DNA from: Flavobacterium aquatile LMG 4008 = ATCC 11947
Lineage (GTDB): Bacteria > Bacteroidota > Bacteroidia > Flavobacteriales > Flavobacteriaceae
Length of the DNA: 64,000 nt
Reading direction: 5' to 3'
Assembly (NCBI RefSeq): GCF_000757385.1
Contig: NZ_JRHH01000003.1
Span: forward strand, 62,001 to 126,000
The position numbers were made by a program, and so were the translations under genes. Below are positions 8,753 to 18,273 of this stretch, piece by piece. The notes below the pieces were generated by a model, which saw only the letters and a list, made by a program, of their open reading frames with translations, did no database searches and was not told the DNA's origin. Positions within the stretch are counted from its first letter, which is position 1. Each line of letters opens with the position of its first letter.

Positions 8753-9523
8753 TTATAATTCCCAAGTATTTAATGTTTGAATGGCATGATGTGCAGTCAA
8801 ATCAAATTGAACTGGTACAATTGAAATATAATCGTTTGCCAAAGCCCATTCATCGGTATCTTCTCCTTTGTCTTGATTTATAAATTCGCCAGTTAACCAA
8901 TAATATTCTTTACCAAAAGGCGTCACTCTTTTGTCAAATTTCTCTTGCCACATGGCTTTTGCTTGACGACAAATTTTTATTCCTTTTATTTCATCCGTTT
9001 TTAATTTCGGAAAATTTACGTTTAAAACTGTTCCATCAGGTAATCCATTTTTTAAAACTTCTTGAGCAATTTTCTTCACAAATGGCTTAATCTGGCTAAA
9101 ATCGGCATTCCAATTATAATCTAATAAAGAGAATCCAATAGCAGGAATTCCTTCAATTCCCGCTTCAACAGCAGCGCTCATAGTTCCCGAATAAATAACA
9201 TTAATGGACGAATTAGAGCCGTGATTGATTCCCGAAACGCACAAGTCCGGTTTTTGTTTTAAAATTTCATTTACGGCCATTTTTACACAATCTACTGGAG
9301 TTCCGGAGCAACTGTATTCTGCAATTGTAGCATCATCGGCAGAAATTTTATTTAAATGTAAGGTATTGTTTATAGTTATAGCATGACCCATGGCGCTTTG
9401 CGGACTATCTGGTGCAACTACCACAACCTCGCCAATTTCACTCATAACTTCTATCAACGTTCTTATTCCAGGTGCAGAGATACTATCGTCGTTTGTTATT
9501 AAAATTAAAGGTTTCTTAGACAT
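8753..9523 (-). CDS. surE: 5'/3'-nucleotidase SurE
   Basis: 256 residues, typical SurE length. It dephosphorylates nucleoside monophosphates with a divalent metal. The N-terminal ILITNDDSISAPG carries the metal-binding Asp pair; SGINHGSN (near residue 98) and YSGTMSAAVEAGI (near 110) are further family motifs. First gene of the minus-strand run surE, small membrane protein, lpxB, NlpC/P60, comEC, with a -7 element at 9546-9553. Confidence 0.96.
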   Translation of the reverse strand: MSKKPLILITNDDSISAPGIRTLIEVMSEIGEVVVVAPDSPQSAMGHAITINNTLHLNKISADDATIAEYSCSGTPVDCVKMAVNEILKQKPDLCVSGINHGSNSSINVIYSGTMSAAVEAGIEGIPAIGFSLLDYNWNADFSQIKPFVKKIAQEVLKNGLPDGTVLNVNFPKLKTDEIKGIKICRQAKAMWQEKFDKRVTPFGKEYYWLTGEFINQDKGEDTDEWALANDYISIVPVQFDLTAHHAIQTLNTWEL

Positions 9524-9545
9524 TTTGTTTAAAATTATGATGTAA

Positions 9546-9553
9546 CAAAAGTA
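9546..9553 (-). promoter_or_regulatory. Candidate -7 element for surE
   Basis: On the minus strand this reads TACTTTTG, an exact TAnnTTTG match 22 bases before the surE start codon. A TTTG lies further upstream at 9579-9582 with a somewhat long spacer of 25 bases. Confidence 0.5.
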
Positions 9554-9586
9554 CTTAAATTAGTACTTATTTACGATACAAATTTT

Positions 9587-9594
9587 TAACTTTG
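9587..9594 (+). promoter_or_regulatory. Candidate -7 element for the C-terminal processing protease gene
   Basis: TAACTTTG matches TAnnTTTG. It would give a leader of about 100 bases before the start at 9701. No clear -33 TTTG is seen at the expected distance. Confidence 0.35.
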
Positions 9595-9700
9595 AACCTT
9601 TGTAGGGTTTTGCTTGAGTAAAAAGAATCTGTTTTAACAAAACATTATGCGATATTGCAGTATTGTGGCATAATATTTTATGTAATTTAGTGAAAAATTA

Positions 9701-11971
9701 ATGAATGCAATTATACAGTTTATGAAAAGGAATTATAAAGTACTATTAATAATTATAGCCCTTTCAATTGGGTTATGGAGTTTTATTCCAAGAGCGGAAA
9801 AAAATGATCCAGAAAAAGATAAGTTTTTGTTAGAACTGTTGACTTATGTTCTTGAAAAAGGACATTACAATCCTGCCGCATTTGACGATAAACTATCTAA
9901 AGGAATTTACAAAGATTATATTGATGCATTAGATCCATCTAAACGATTCTTTTTGCAATCGGATATTGATGAATTTGCTAAATATGAATTACAAATTGAT
10001 AATCAAATTTTAAATAAGGAACTTACATTTTTTGATTTAACGTATACACGTTTAATGAAAAGAATTGAAGAAAGTAAATCGTATTACAAAGATGTGCTTG
10101 ATAAACCTTTTGATTATTCAGTAGACGAAGAGTTCAATACTGATTATGAGAAGTTGCCTTATGCCAAAAATGTGTCGGAATTGAAAGAAAAGTGGAGAAA
10201 GCAAATCAAACTTTCTACATTATCTACTTATGTTGACAAACAAAAATTAGAAGAAGACAAGCTGAAAGATAGAAATAAAACTGTCGATCAAAAACTTGAG
10301 GAATATAAAACCAAAATGGGTTCTAAGTTAACTCCAGAACTTGAGAAAAAATTTGTAGCAAATGCAGAGAAAACTAAAGATGAACCTGCAAAGTCTGATA
10401 AAGTTCTTGAAGAAGAAAGTAGAGAAAGTACTTTAAAATCTTTGAATGATTACTACGGAGTTATAAAAGATTTAGACAGACAAGATTGGTTTTCTGTTTA
10501 CATCAATGCTATTGCGACACGATTTGATCCACATACTTCTTATTTTGCTCCAGATGAAAAAGAACGTTTTGATATTGGAATGAGCGGAAAATTAGAAGGA
10601 ATTGGTGCTCGTTTACAAAAGAAAAATGATTTTACAGAGATTACAGAATTAATTTCTGGTGGACCAGCTTGGAGAGGAAAAGAACTAGAAGCTGGAGATT
10701 TAGTTTTGAAAGTGGCTCAAGGAGACGAAGAACCAATAGAAGTAGTTGGTATGCGTCTTGATGATGTTGTTAAAAAAATTAAAGGACCAAAAGGTACCGA
10801 AGTTCGATTAACAGTTAAAAAAACCGATGGAACTTTAAAAGTTATTTCGATAATTAGAGATGAGGTTGAACTTGAAGAAACTTACGCAAAATCTAGTATT
10901 ATTGAAAAAGAAGGAACAAAATACGGTATTATTTATTTGCCAAAATTCTATATCGATTTTGAAGATAAAAACAGTCGTGATGCTGGAAAAGATGTCGCAC
11001 TAGAAGTAGAACGATTGAAAGCAGCAGGAGTGAAAGGTATTATTCTTGACGTTAGAGATAATGGTGGCGGTTCGCTTTCTACAGTTGTTGATATTGCAGG
11101 ATTGTTTATTGAGCAAGGACCAATTGTTCAAGTAAAATCGGCTGCAGGAAAGAAAGAAGTGTTATCAGATAAAGATCCAAAAGTGCAATGGGATGGACCA
11201 TTAGTAATTATGCAAAATAGTTTTTCAGCATCGGCTTCTGAGATTTTGGCTGCTGCAATGCAAGATTATAAACGAGCAATAATTATTGGTAGTAAACAAA
11301 GTTATGGTAAAGGAACAGTTCAAAATGTAATTGATTTAAACCAATTTGTTAGAGGAAGTAATGTAGGTGATTTGGGTGCATTAAAAACAACAACTCAAAA
11401 GTTCTATAGAATTAATGGTGGTTCTACTCAATTAGAAGGAGTTAGTAGTGATATCGTTATGCCAGATCGTTATGCTTATTTAAAAATGGGTGAGCGCGAT
11501 ATGGAAAATGCAATGCCTTGGGATAAAATTGATGCTGCCGAATATAAAACTTGGAACAAGCAAAACAATTTTGATAAAGCAATTGCTAATAGCAAAATGA
11601 GAATGCAAAACAATCCGCAGATGCAATTAATTGATGATAATGCAAAATGGATTGACGAGAGAAACAATGTAAACGTATACAGTCTTCAAATAAATAAGTT
11701 CAAAAACGAACAAAAGAAACTTGAAGAAACTAATAAAAAGTATAAGTCATTGGCCGATTACAATAATAGTTTACCATTTGCATCTTTACCATATGAAGTT
11801 GAGTTAATGAAGAAAGATGAAACTTTAAAAGACAAAAGAGAAAGTTGGTTTGAAAGTTTATCTAAAGACGTATATGTAGAGGAAGCGATTCACATCTTAG
11901 ATGATTTAAACCAAAAACCTGATACAAAAAAAGGATTTACTTCTAGAAGTGATAAAATGATTAAATCGTAA
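9701..11971 (+). CDS. prc: Tail-specific (C-terminal processing) protease, S41A family
   Basis: 756 residues. A membrane-spanning or signal segment (about 12-28) is followed by an N-terminal helical domain, a PDZ domain (GIGARLQKKND to LEAGDLVLKV, about 302-350), the S41 catalytic core and a DUF3340-like C-terminal domain. Catalytic Ser511 (in SASASEI) and Lys537 (in YGKGTVQ) match the Ser/Lys dyad of E. coli Prc/Tsp. It degrades periplasmic proteins from the C-terminus. Start could instead be base 9722 (Met8). A strong terminator follows. Confidence 0.93.
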   Translation: MNAIIQFMKRNYKVLLIIIALSIGLWSFIPRAEKNDPEKDKFLLELLTYVLEKGHYNPAAFDDKLSKGIYKDYIDALDPSKRFFLQSDIDEFAKYELQIDNQILNKELTFFDLTYTRLMKRIEESKSYYKDVLDKPFDYSVDEEFNTDYEKLPYAKNVSELKEKWRKQIKLSTLSTYVDKQKLEEDKLKDRNKTVDQKLEEYKTKMGSKLTPELEKKFVANAEKTKDEPAKSDKVLEEESRESTLKSLNDYYGVIKDLDRQDWFSVYINAIATRFDPHTSYFAPDEKERFDIGMSGKLEGIGARLQKKNDFTEITELISGGPAWRGKELEAGDLVLKVAQGDEEPIEVVGMRLDDVVKKIKGPKGTEVRLTVKKTDGTLKVISIIRDEVELEETYAKSSIIEKEGTKYGIIYLPKFYIDFEDKNSRDAGKDVALEVERLKAAGVKGIILDVRDNGGGSLSTVVDIAGLFIEQGPIVQVKSAAGKKEVLSDKDPKVQWDGPLVIMQNSFSASASEILAAAMQDYKRAIIIGSKQSYGKGTVQNVIDLNQFVRGSNVGDLGALKTTTQKFYRINGGSTQLEGVSSDIVMPDRYAYLKMGERDMENAMPWDKIDAAEYKTWNKQNNFDKAIANSKMRMQNNPQMQLIDDNAKWIDERNNVNVYSLQINKFKNEQKKLEETNKKYKSLADYNNSLPFASLPYEVELMKKDETLKDKRESWFESLSKDVYVEEAIHILDDLNQKPDTKKGFTSRSDKMIKS

Positions 11972-11990
11972 TTAGGTTTAAAATAGATTA

Positions 11991-12024
11991 AAAAAAAACC
12001 ATCAACATTGTTGATGGTTTTTTT
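11991..12024. terminator. Bidirectional terminator between prc and the coiled-coil gene
   Basis: Inverted repeat around AAAACCATCAACA / TGTTGATGGTTTT with A-rich and T-rich flanks on both sides, so it can end transcription from either strand. It separates two convergent genes. Confidence 0.85.
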
Positions 12025-12031
12025 ACTTTTA

Positions 12032-12589
12032 TTATCTAAGCTTGCTTACTTTTTTCTGAGCATCTTGAATATCTTCTTCAATTTCTCTAACTTTTAATTG
12101 TTGTTTAGTAATTTTTAAGTTAGCTTTTTCAAGTTCTACTGGAGATAGTTTCCCTTTAGAACGATCTTTGTCAAATTTACCTTGGTATTTTTGAAGGTCT
12201 TTTTGAGCTTTTTCTAATTTCTTTTGATTCTTAGCAAGCGACTTTTCTGCAGATGCTATTTTCTTTTGCTCTTTTTCAAATTTCTTTTGTTCTTTATCAA
12301 GCTTTTTTTGTTGTTTTTCTACTTGACGTTGTTCTTTTTTTAATTTGTCTTCAGCTCTTTTTTTGTCTTTCTCAATTTTTTCTTGCTCCTTTAAAGCTTT
12401 CTTGTCATTTTTTAGTTGTTCATCAAGTTGTTTTTTTTCTTCAAGCCTTTGCTTTTCTAAATCAACGGATTTTACTAGAACAGTATCTACGGCTGTAATT
12501 GTAGTTGTTGTTTGAATTGGCGTTTCTTGTGCGTAAAAGTTTTGAAAACCTACGAGAAACAAGGCAGATAATACTAATTTAATTTTCAT
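12032..12589 (-). CDS. Secreted, lysine-rich coiled-coil protein
   Basis: 185 residues. A signal peptide (about 1-20, ending NFYAQ) is followed by an almost continuous Lys/Glu/Gln-rich heptad-like region (about 45-180) with repeated units such as KKLDKEQKKFEKEQKK, predicting a long coiled coil in the periplasm or at the envelope. No enzymatic motif. I do not recognise a named family. The convergent arrangement with prc, sharing a terminator, gives no functional hint. Confidence 0.75.
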   Translation of the reverse strand: MKIKLVLSALFLVGFQNFYAQETPIQTTTTITAVDTVLVKSVDLEKQRLEEKKQLDEQLKNDKKALKEQEKIEKDKKRAEDKLKKEQRQVEKQQKKLDKEQKKFEKEQKKIASAEKSLAKNQKKLEKAQKDLQKYQGKFDKDRSKGKLSPVELEKANLKITKQQLKVREIEEDIQDAQKKVSKLR

Positions 12590-12679
12590 AATGTTCTTAT
12601 TTATTTTAATGATTTTGATTTATATATTTACTACTTTGCAAATATCATTCCGAAATGGAATTCTCTTATTTATAAAGTT

Positions 12680-13513
12680 ATGAAAAAATATCCGAAAAAC
12701 CTGCTACTTTTCGTTCTAATTGTAATAATCCATTTGAATTATTCCTGTAAAAGATACGAGGATTTACAAGATTTGGATGTGAATTCGAAAGATACAATAA
12801 CTCAAAATGACTCATTAGTTTTTAATAATGAGGATTTTAAATATTTTCCTTCATCTACTAATAACGATATTATCACTCATAATAATTACACTTTATCTTA
12901 TATAGAAAAGTATGAACAAGCCGAATGGGTAGCTTATGAATTAAAGAAAAGTGATCTAAATTACAACAATAATAATTTTGAAAGACCTTTTTTTATTGAA
13001 GATCCGCAAGTAGAAAGCGGTTCGGCAGACTGGAGAAATTATAGAAAATCGGGTTATGATAAAGGGCATCTTTGTCCGGCTGGCGATAGGAAGTTTTCTA
13101 AAATTGCATTTGATGAAACGTTTTATACTTCTAATATTTCACCTCAAAAGCATGATTTTAATGAAGGTGTTTGGAATAGATTGGAACAAAAAGTTAGGTA
13201 TTGGGCTGGAAAGTATGATGGCGTTTACGTAGTAACTGGTGGTGTTTTTACTGAAAATATGAAAACAATTGGAAGCGAAGATGTTGCTGTGCCTAATTAT
13301 TTTTATAAAGTTTTATTAGATACTTCTCGCGAGGAAATTAAGATGATTGCGTTTCTTGTTCCTCATCAAGATAGCGATTTACCTTTGTATGAATTTGTTG
13401 TTTCTGTAGATGAGCTAGAAAAAATGACTGGAATAGATTTTTTCCCGAAGCTTGAAGATGCTATTGAAAACAGATTGGAACAAAACGCCAATTATAAATC
13501 GTGGAGTTTTTAG
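12680..13513 (+). CDS. Secreted DNA/RNA non-specific endonuclease (beta-beta-alpha metal fold)
   Basis: 277 residues. The N-terminus looks like a lipoprotein signal (hydrophobic 9-20, then Cys23). The NUC domain holds the motif YDKGHLCPAGD with catalytic His130; the family usually has Arg where Lys sits here (DRGH). Downstream FYTSNISPQKHDFNEGVWNR supplies the conserved Asn. Related enzymes cut DNA and RNA with Mg2+, often to scavenge nucleotides. The stop codon TAG is the first three bases of a dispersed repeat (13511-13660). Confidence 0.9.
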   Translation: MKKYPKNLLLFVLIVIIHLNYSCKRYEDLQDLDVNSKDTITQNDSLVFNNEDFKYFPSSTNNDIITHNNYTLSYIEKYEQAEWVAYELKKSDLNYNNNNFERPFFIEDPQVESGSADWRNYRKSGYDKGHLCPAGDRKFSKIAFDETFYTSNISPQKHDFNEGVWNRLEQKVRYWAGKYDGVYVVTGGVFTENMKTIGSEDVAVPNYFYKVLLDTSREEIKMIAFLVPHQDSDLPLYEFVVSVDELEKMTGIDFFPKLEDAIENRLEQNANYKSWSF

Positions 13514-13660
13514 CCCAGACCGAAATGGAAAGCAATTTTAAAGAAACGACCAATTTTTGTTAAAGAAAAAAAGCGACCTTAGAAGCTCTTTTTTCTTTTT
13601 ACAAAAATGGTTGGTGCTTTGAAATTCTTGTAATGTAGTGCTGGATTGGCTTCAAATAAA
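13511..13660 (+). repeat. Dispersed structured repeat, copy A
   Basis: Begins TAGCCCAGACCGAAATGGAA and ends near GTGCTGGATTGGCTTC, matching the 5' and 3' cores of four other copies in this window. Between them lies a long imperfect hairpin: ACCAATTTTTGT (13549-13560) pairs with ACAAAAATGG (13601-13610), with further A/T pairing inside. It fills the convergent gap between the nuclease and rodA, and its first three bases are the nuclease stop codon. Confidence 0.7.
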
Positions 13661-13667
13661 AATTAAA

Positions 13668-14933
13668 TTACCATTCGTTTACTTTGTTGGCATCCATTTT
13701 AAGGAAGATAAACAGTAAAATTGTGAATCCCCAAAGTCCAGAACCACCATAGGAAAAGAATGGCAACGGAACTCCAATAGTTGGGAAAACACCTACAACC
13801 ATTGCGATATTTACAAAAAAGTGAATGAATAAAATTCCGGCAACGCAATAACCGTAGACTCGACTAAATTTGGTTTTTTGTCGTTCTGCGAGGTAAACAA
13901 TTCTTAGGATGAGTCCAACAAATAAGCCTATTACAATTATACATCCTAGAAATCCCCATTCTTCACCAACGGTTGTAAATATGTAATCGGTGTGTTGTTC
14001 TGGCACAAATCCACCTTTGGTTTGCGTTCCTTCAAGGAAACCTTTGCCAAATAAACCTCCTGAACCAATTGCGATTTCTGATTGATTTGTGTTGTATCCA
14101 ACGCCTTTCATGTCTACTTCTTTACCCAAAAGTATATTAAATCTATCTCGATGGTGTTGCTTAAATACGTTGTCAAAAACATAACTTACCGAGAATGAAA
14201 ATGCCGAAACCATGACTAACAAAATGGCACTTGCAATGATGTTTCTATCTACTAATCTGCTTCTAAAATAGTTGATTGCGAGAACAACAACTGTTATTGC
14301 GATTACTATAAACGGATTGTTGGTTGCTAAGGTTAGGACAAATAATATTATGGCGATAAAGCCAGTTAATAGATACCAACCTGGCATTCCTTCTCTAAAT
14401 AATACGATAAAAAAGACGCTGTAAATTAATGCACTTCCTGGATCGGGTTGAGGTAGAATTAGCATTACTGGTAGAAATATTATTATTAATACCTGAATTT
14501 GACGGTTTACTTCTTTTAAATTAATTTGTACATCGCTCAAATATTTGGCTAATGCTAATGATGTTGCTGCTTTTGCAAATTCTGAAGGTTGTAAAGTAAA
14601 ACTTCCAATGGCATACCAACAGCGTTGACCAGCGATGGTTTTACCAAATAAAAATAGTCCTATTAATGATAGAAGAGAAATGGCAAATATTATTATTGCA
14701 AATTTTTCATAGAATTTTGCTTCGACAAATAAAACGATGAAAATTAAAGGTATTGTAAACATAATAAACAGAAGTTGCTTTCCGTAAATTTGTGTGAAAT
14801 CGAAAATAGAAACATCTTCTCCAACAGATGATAACGATGAGGAATAGATATTTAGCCAACCCATAATCACTAAGACAGCGAAGATAATGATGCTTATCCA
14901 ATCAATATTTTGTGAAATACCTTGATTTTTCAT
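13668..14933 (-). CDS. rodA: Peptidoglycan glycosyltransferase RodA (SEDS)
   Basis: 421 residues, about ten membrane helices. A SEDS-family glycan polymerase that works with PBP2 to build lateral cell wall. Family segments are visible: QPSEFAK near residue 116, QPDPGSALIY near residue 161, and the long loop with GFLEGTQTKGGFVPEQHTD. The C-terminal GVPLPFFSYGGSGLWG motif is also typical. The gene starts 1 base after the stop of mrdA, and is the last gene of the mreBCD-mrdA-rodA operon. Confidence 0.95.
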   Translation of the reverse strand: MKNQGISQNIDWISIIIFAVLVIMGWLNIYSSSLSSVGEDVSIFDFTQIYGKQLLFIMFTIPLIFIVLFVEAKFYEKFAIIIFAISLLSLIGLFLFGKTIAGQRCWYAIGSFTLQPSEFAKAATSLALAKYLSDVQINLKEVNRQIQVLIIIFLPVMLILPQPDPGSALIYSVFFIVLFREGMPGWYLLTGFIAIILFVLTLATNNPFIVIAITVVVLAINYFRSRLVDRNIIASAILLVMVSAFSFSVSYVFDNVFKQHHRDRFNILLGKEVDMKGVGYNTNQSEIAIGSGGLFGKGFLEGTQTKGGFVPEQHTDYIFTTVGEEWGFLGCIIVIGLFVGLILRIVYLAERQKTKFSRVYGYCVAGILFIHFFVNIAMVVGVFPTIGVPLPFFSYGGSGLWGFTILLFIFLKMDANKVNEW

Positions 14934-14934
14934 T

Positions 14935-16890
14935 TTAATTGGTTTTAGTACTATCTTTTTTAATGGTTGCTTTTTTTTGTTTTGCTATAGAATCTATTCT
15001 TTTTTTAGCAAATTCTATACTGTCTCTTTTTCTAAAAATACTGTCTTGTTGTTTTTGAGGTAGTAATTTATCGTATTGTGATTTTAGACTTCCTGTTAAC
15101 ATTCTTTTTTCGAAATCAATTCGTGTGATTTTATTATTTAGATATTTTTCAATCATTAAAGTTGTAATTGGTCCAGCCCAACGCGCACCCCAATATCCGT
15201 TTTCAACAAATACTGCAATTGCAATTTTAGGATTATCTTTTGGTGCAAAAGCTACAAAAATAGAGTGGTCTTGAAGCTTAACTCTTTTTCCGTTTATTTT
15301 AGCAAAGTTTTCGGCAGTTCCCGTTTTTCCACACATTTCTATTCCAACAGCACCAAGTCCAGCTGCTGTTCCACGATTATAAACGTCGAACATTCCACTC
15401 ACAATTGGGTCAAAATATTTTCTGTCTATTGTGGTAGTGTGTTTTGTTGTAAAACGTTTGTCTATTGTTGTTCCTTCTATTTTTTTAATAATATGGGGCG
15501 TGTAAAAATAACCTCTATTTGCAATTGTTGCCATAAAATTGGCTAATTGAATAGGTGTCATTAAAACTTCACCTTGACCAATTGCGTTAGAGACAATTGT
15601 TTTTCCGTCCCATTTCCAACCAGCATAGGTTTTATTATATAATTTTGATGTTGGTATTTTTCCTTTTCTTCCCGTTGGTAAATCATATCCCATAAAATCT
15701 CCTAGTCCAAAAGATTTTAAGTGTTTAGCCCAAACATCTACAGCATAACCGTGATCTTGATATTTGTTAATTAATTTAATATAAGCGCTAGAAAAATAGG
15801 TGTTACAAGATTGATAAATTGCTCTATGAAGTTGTACTCTTCCGCCAGAACAGTGGCATCTCATAAATCGACCTCGAGCATAACTAAATCCGTGACGGCA
15901 ATTAAACCCGATACTGTCATTTATTACGCCTTCTTGTAACGATATTAAACCGGTTAATATTTTAAATGGTGATCCTGGAGGATATTCTGCTAGTAATCCT
16001 CTGTCGTATAAAGGTTTAGCTATAGAATCTTTGTATAATTTTGTATAATTTGCTGATCTTTGACGGCCAACTAATATTGATGGATCATATGATGGAGCCG
16101 TAACAAGTGCTAAAATTTCTCCTGTATTTGGTTCGATAGCTACGATTCCACCACGTTTATTAATCATTAATTCTTCGCCATACTTTTGTAATTCGGCATC
16201 AATAGTTAATGTTACGTCTTGTCCTTGTTTAGAAATGGTATCATATTTTCCGCTTTTATAAGAACCAATCTCTCTGTTAAATTTATCTCTAAGTATGTAT
16301 TTTACACCTTTTTGACCGCGCAAAATATCTTCATAGCTTTCTTCAACGCCTTGTTTACCAATTAAATCGCCGCCTTTGTAATAAGGATTTTTTTCAATGG
16401 TTTTTTCGTTTACTTGTGTGATAAATCCAAAAACATTGGCGCCATAATTTACTTGATAATCGCGAAGCGAACGTTTTTGAATGTAAAAGCCTTCAAAACG
16501 TCGCAGTTTTTCTTGAAAACCTGCATATTCTACTTTGTTCAGTTGGGATAAAAAAACCGATGGAAGTAACGGACTATATACTCTAGCTTTAGCTATTTTT
16601 TTAATAAAATCTTCTTTTGTGATGTTTAATAGTTTACAAAATTGAACTGTATCTAATTTTTTTACATCACGAGGAATCACCATAATGTCATAAGATGGCT
16701 GATTGGCAACTAGAAGTTTACCTGTTCTATCGTAAATATAACCACGCTCAGGATAGGTGTAGTTTATCTTTATAGCATTATTATCTGACTGTAATTTAAA
16801 AGAATCGTCAATTACTTGTAAATAAAAAAGACGTATCAATAACAATGATGCTGTTATGATAACCAATGCCGGAAGAAGAACCTTTCTCAT
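14935..16890 (-). CDS. mrdA: Penicillin-binding protein 2, elongasome transpeptidase
   Basis: 651 residues. One N-terminal TM helix (about 5-22), a PBP dimerisation domain, then a transpeptidase domain in the periplasm. Active-site motifs are intact: Ser307-x-x-Lys310 in PPGSPFK, SCN in QSCNTYFSSA, and KTG in CGKTGTAENF. A basic, low-complexity tail follows. It crosslinks peptidoglycan with RodA and MreBCD during lateral growth. The start overlaps the mreD stop by 4 bases (ATGA type). Confidence 0.96.
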   Translation of the reverse strand: MRKVLLPALVIITASLLLIRLFYLQVIDDSFKLQSDNNAIKINYTYPERGYIYDRTGKLLVANQPSYDIMVIPRDVKKLDTVQFCKLLNITKEDFIKKIAKARVYSPLLPSVFLSQLNKVEYAGFQEKLRRFEGFYIQKRSLRDYQVNYGANVFGFITQVNEKTIEKNPYYKGGDLIGKQGVEESYEDILRGQKGVKYILRDKFNREIGSYKSGKYDTISKQGQDVTLTIDAELQKYGEELMINKRGGIVAIEPNTGEILALVTAPSYDPSILVGRQRSANYTKLYKDSIAKPLYDRGLLAEYPPGSPFKILTGLISLQEGVINDSIGFNCRHGFSYARGRFMRCHCSGGRVQLHRAIYQSCNTYFSSAYIKLINKYQDHGYAVDVWAKHLKSFGLGDFMGYDLPTGRKGKIPTSKLYNKTYAGWKWDGKTIVSNAIGQGEVLMTPIQLANFMATIANRGYFYTPHIIKKIEGTTIDKRFTTKHTTTIDRKYFDPIVSGMFDVYNRGTAAGLGAVGIEMCGKTGTAENFAKINGKRVKLQDHSIFVAFAPKDNPKIAIAVFVENGYWGARWAGPITTLMIEKYLNNKITRIDFEKRMLTGSLKSQYDKLLPQKQQDSIFRKRDSIEFAKKRIDSIAKQKKATIKKDSTKTN

Positions 16891-17396
16891 CGTTTGTTGT
16901 TGGGCTTAATTAAATAAATAATTAAAATGCTTATTATAATTGTGAAAATTGTACTTACAAGTGTACGTAAAATAATGCTCCAAAAATATTCGAATGTAAA
17001 TATTTCGAGGATAAACATAACAACGTGATGTAAAACAACGGATAGAAAAATAAATGAAAAGCGTTCTGGTGTTAATACATCGTTTAGTCTAACGGTTTGA
17101 TATTCATAGCTTAATCCGAAGGAGAATTTAAATATTGATGGTCTAAAGTAAGCCAGGACTAAACAAGAAGCTGCATGAACTCCGCCAGAGTTCATGAATA
17201 AATCCATTGTTAGTCCTAATAAAAAACTACCTAATAATAAACCCGATTTGTTTCCGTTTACTGGATATAAGATTATAAAAAGTATGTATGGAAACGGATT
17301 AATATAACCCAAAAAGTTGATATTGTTGAAAATAGTGACTTGAGCCGTTAACAACAATATAAATCGGGCGATATTGTATAATATAGCGCTATTCAT
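16887..17396 (-). CDS. mreD: Rod shape-determining protein MreD
   Basis: 169 residues, mostly hydrophobic with five or six TM helices, matching MreD in size and place. It is an inner-membrane component of the elongasome, with little sequence conservation across phyla. The assignment rests on topology plus position: it overlaps mreC by 8 bases upstream and mrdA by 4 bases downstream. Confidence 0.88.
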   Translation of the reverse strand: MNSAILYNIARFILLLTAQVTIFNNINFLGYINPFPYILFIILYPVNGNKSGLLLGSFLLGLTMDLFMNSGGVHAASCLVLAYFRPSIFKFSFGLSYEYQTVRLNDVLTPERFSFIFLSVVLHHVVMFILEIFTFEYFWSIILRTLVSTIFTIIISILIIYLIKPNNKR

Positions 17397-18213
17397 CTTT
17401 CTTTGTTATTTTTTCAAGTTCAATAATTTCTGGTGTATCTTTATTTTTAACAACATAAACATAGCCTAAACTTGTCATGTCATTAAATAATCTGATGTCT
17501 AATGTGTAATAATTTGTTTCGTTATCGATGTACACTTTATCAATAGTTCCAATATTTATATTTTCTGGAAAAATTGTTGATTGTCCACCAGTTACAATAG
17601 TGTCGCCTTTTCTTGCCGATGACAATCTTGGTACATCAACCAATTGCACAAATCCAGTATTTTTTCCGTTCCAAGTTAAAGAACCAATATGATTTGATTT
17701 TTTAATCTTAGCATTTATAGGAGATTTTACATTTAGAATACTTAATACAGTTGAGTAATTTGTAGAAGTATTTTCTATTACACCAACTATTCCAAGACTA
17801 TTAATTACGCCCATATCTTGTTTAATTCCTTCTTTGGAACCTCTATTTAGAGTAAGATAATTTTCGTGCACATTATAAGAATTCTTAATCACTTTTGCAG
17901 TTATTAAACTCACTTTACTATTTCCTGCAACAGTATCAAATTGAATTTTAGTAGAATCTTTTACATTGAAAATGATACTTTTTAGACGTGCATTTTCTTT
18001 TGCCAATTCGTCATTTTGAATTTTCAAATTAAAATATTCTTCAACATTATTCATCTTTTCGTAAACGCCACCAGATAAAAAATTGGCCGAACTAATAACT
18101 TTACTTTTATGAAATGAATGGGATTGAATTGTGAGCGAAAGCGCTATACCCATAAGCAGCAAAAACAGCATACGATAGCTGTTTTTAAATATAAAATTAA
18201 ATATTTGCTGCAT
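17389..18213 (-). CDS. mreC: Rod shape-determining protein MreC
   Basis: 274 residues. One N-terminal TM helix (about 13-30), a short coiled coil (about 52-75) and the MreC beta domain with the TAKVIKNS and NRGSKEGIKQDMGVIN segments. It sits in the periplasm and links MreB filaments to PBP2. Between mreB and this gene is a 60-base spacer with short tandem repeats. Confidence 0.93.
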   Translation of the reverse strand: MQQIFNFIFKNSYRMLFLLLMGIALSLTIQSHSFHKSKVISSANFLSGGVYEKMNNVEEYFNLKIQNDELAKENARLKSIIFNVKDSTKIQFDTVAGNSKVSLITAKVIKNSYNVHENYLTLNRGSKEGIKQDMGVINSLGIVGVIENTSTNYSTVLSILNVKSPINAKIKKSNHIGSLTWNGKNTGFVQLVDVPRLSSARKGDTIVTGGQSTIFPENINIGTIDKVYIDNETNYYTLDIRLFNDMTSLGYVYVVKNKDTPEIIELEKITKKDE

Positions 18214-18220
18214 CTTTTAA

Positions 18221-18263
18221 GGTATTCAGTGGTCAGTATTCAGTGATTAGTGTTCAGTATTTG
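18221..18263. repeat. Short tandem AT-rich repeat between mreB and mreC
   Basis: Four or five imperfect TTCAGTGNT/CAGT units (for example ATTCAGTGGTCAGTATTCAG) fill most of the 60-base gap between two genes of the same operon. No promoter or terminator features are obvious. Confidence 0.6.
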
Positions 18264-18273
18264 TAATCAAACA

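Noticed and set aside
12253..12498. Hydrophobic plus-strand frame opposite the coiled-coil gene
   Set aside because: Reverse complement of Lys/Gln codons gives Phe/Leu by composition alone.
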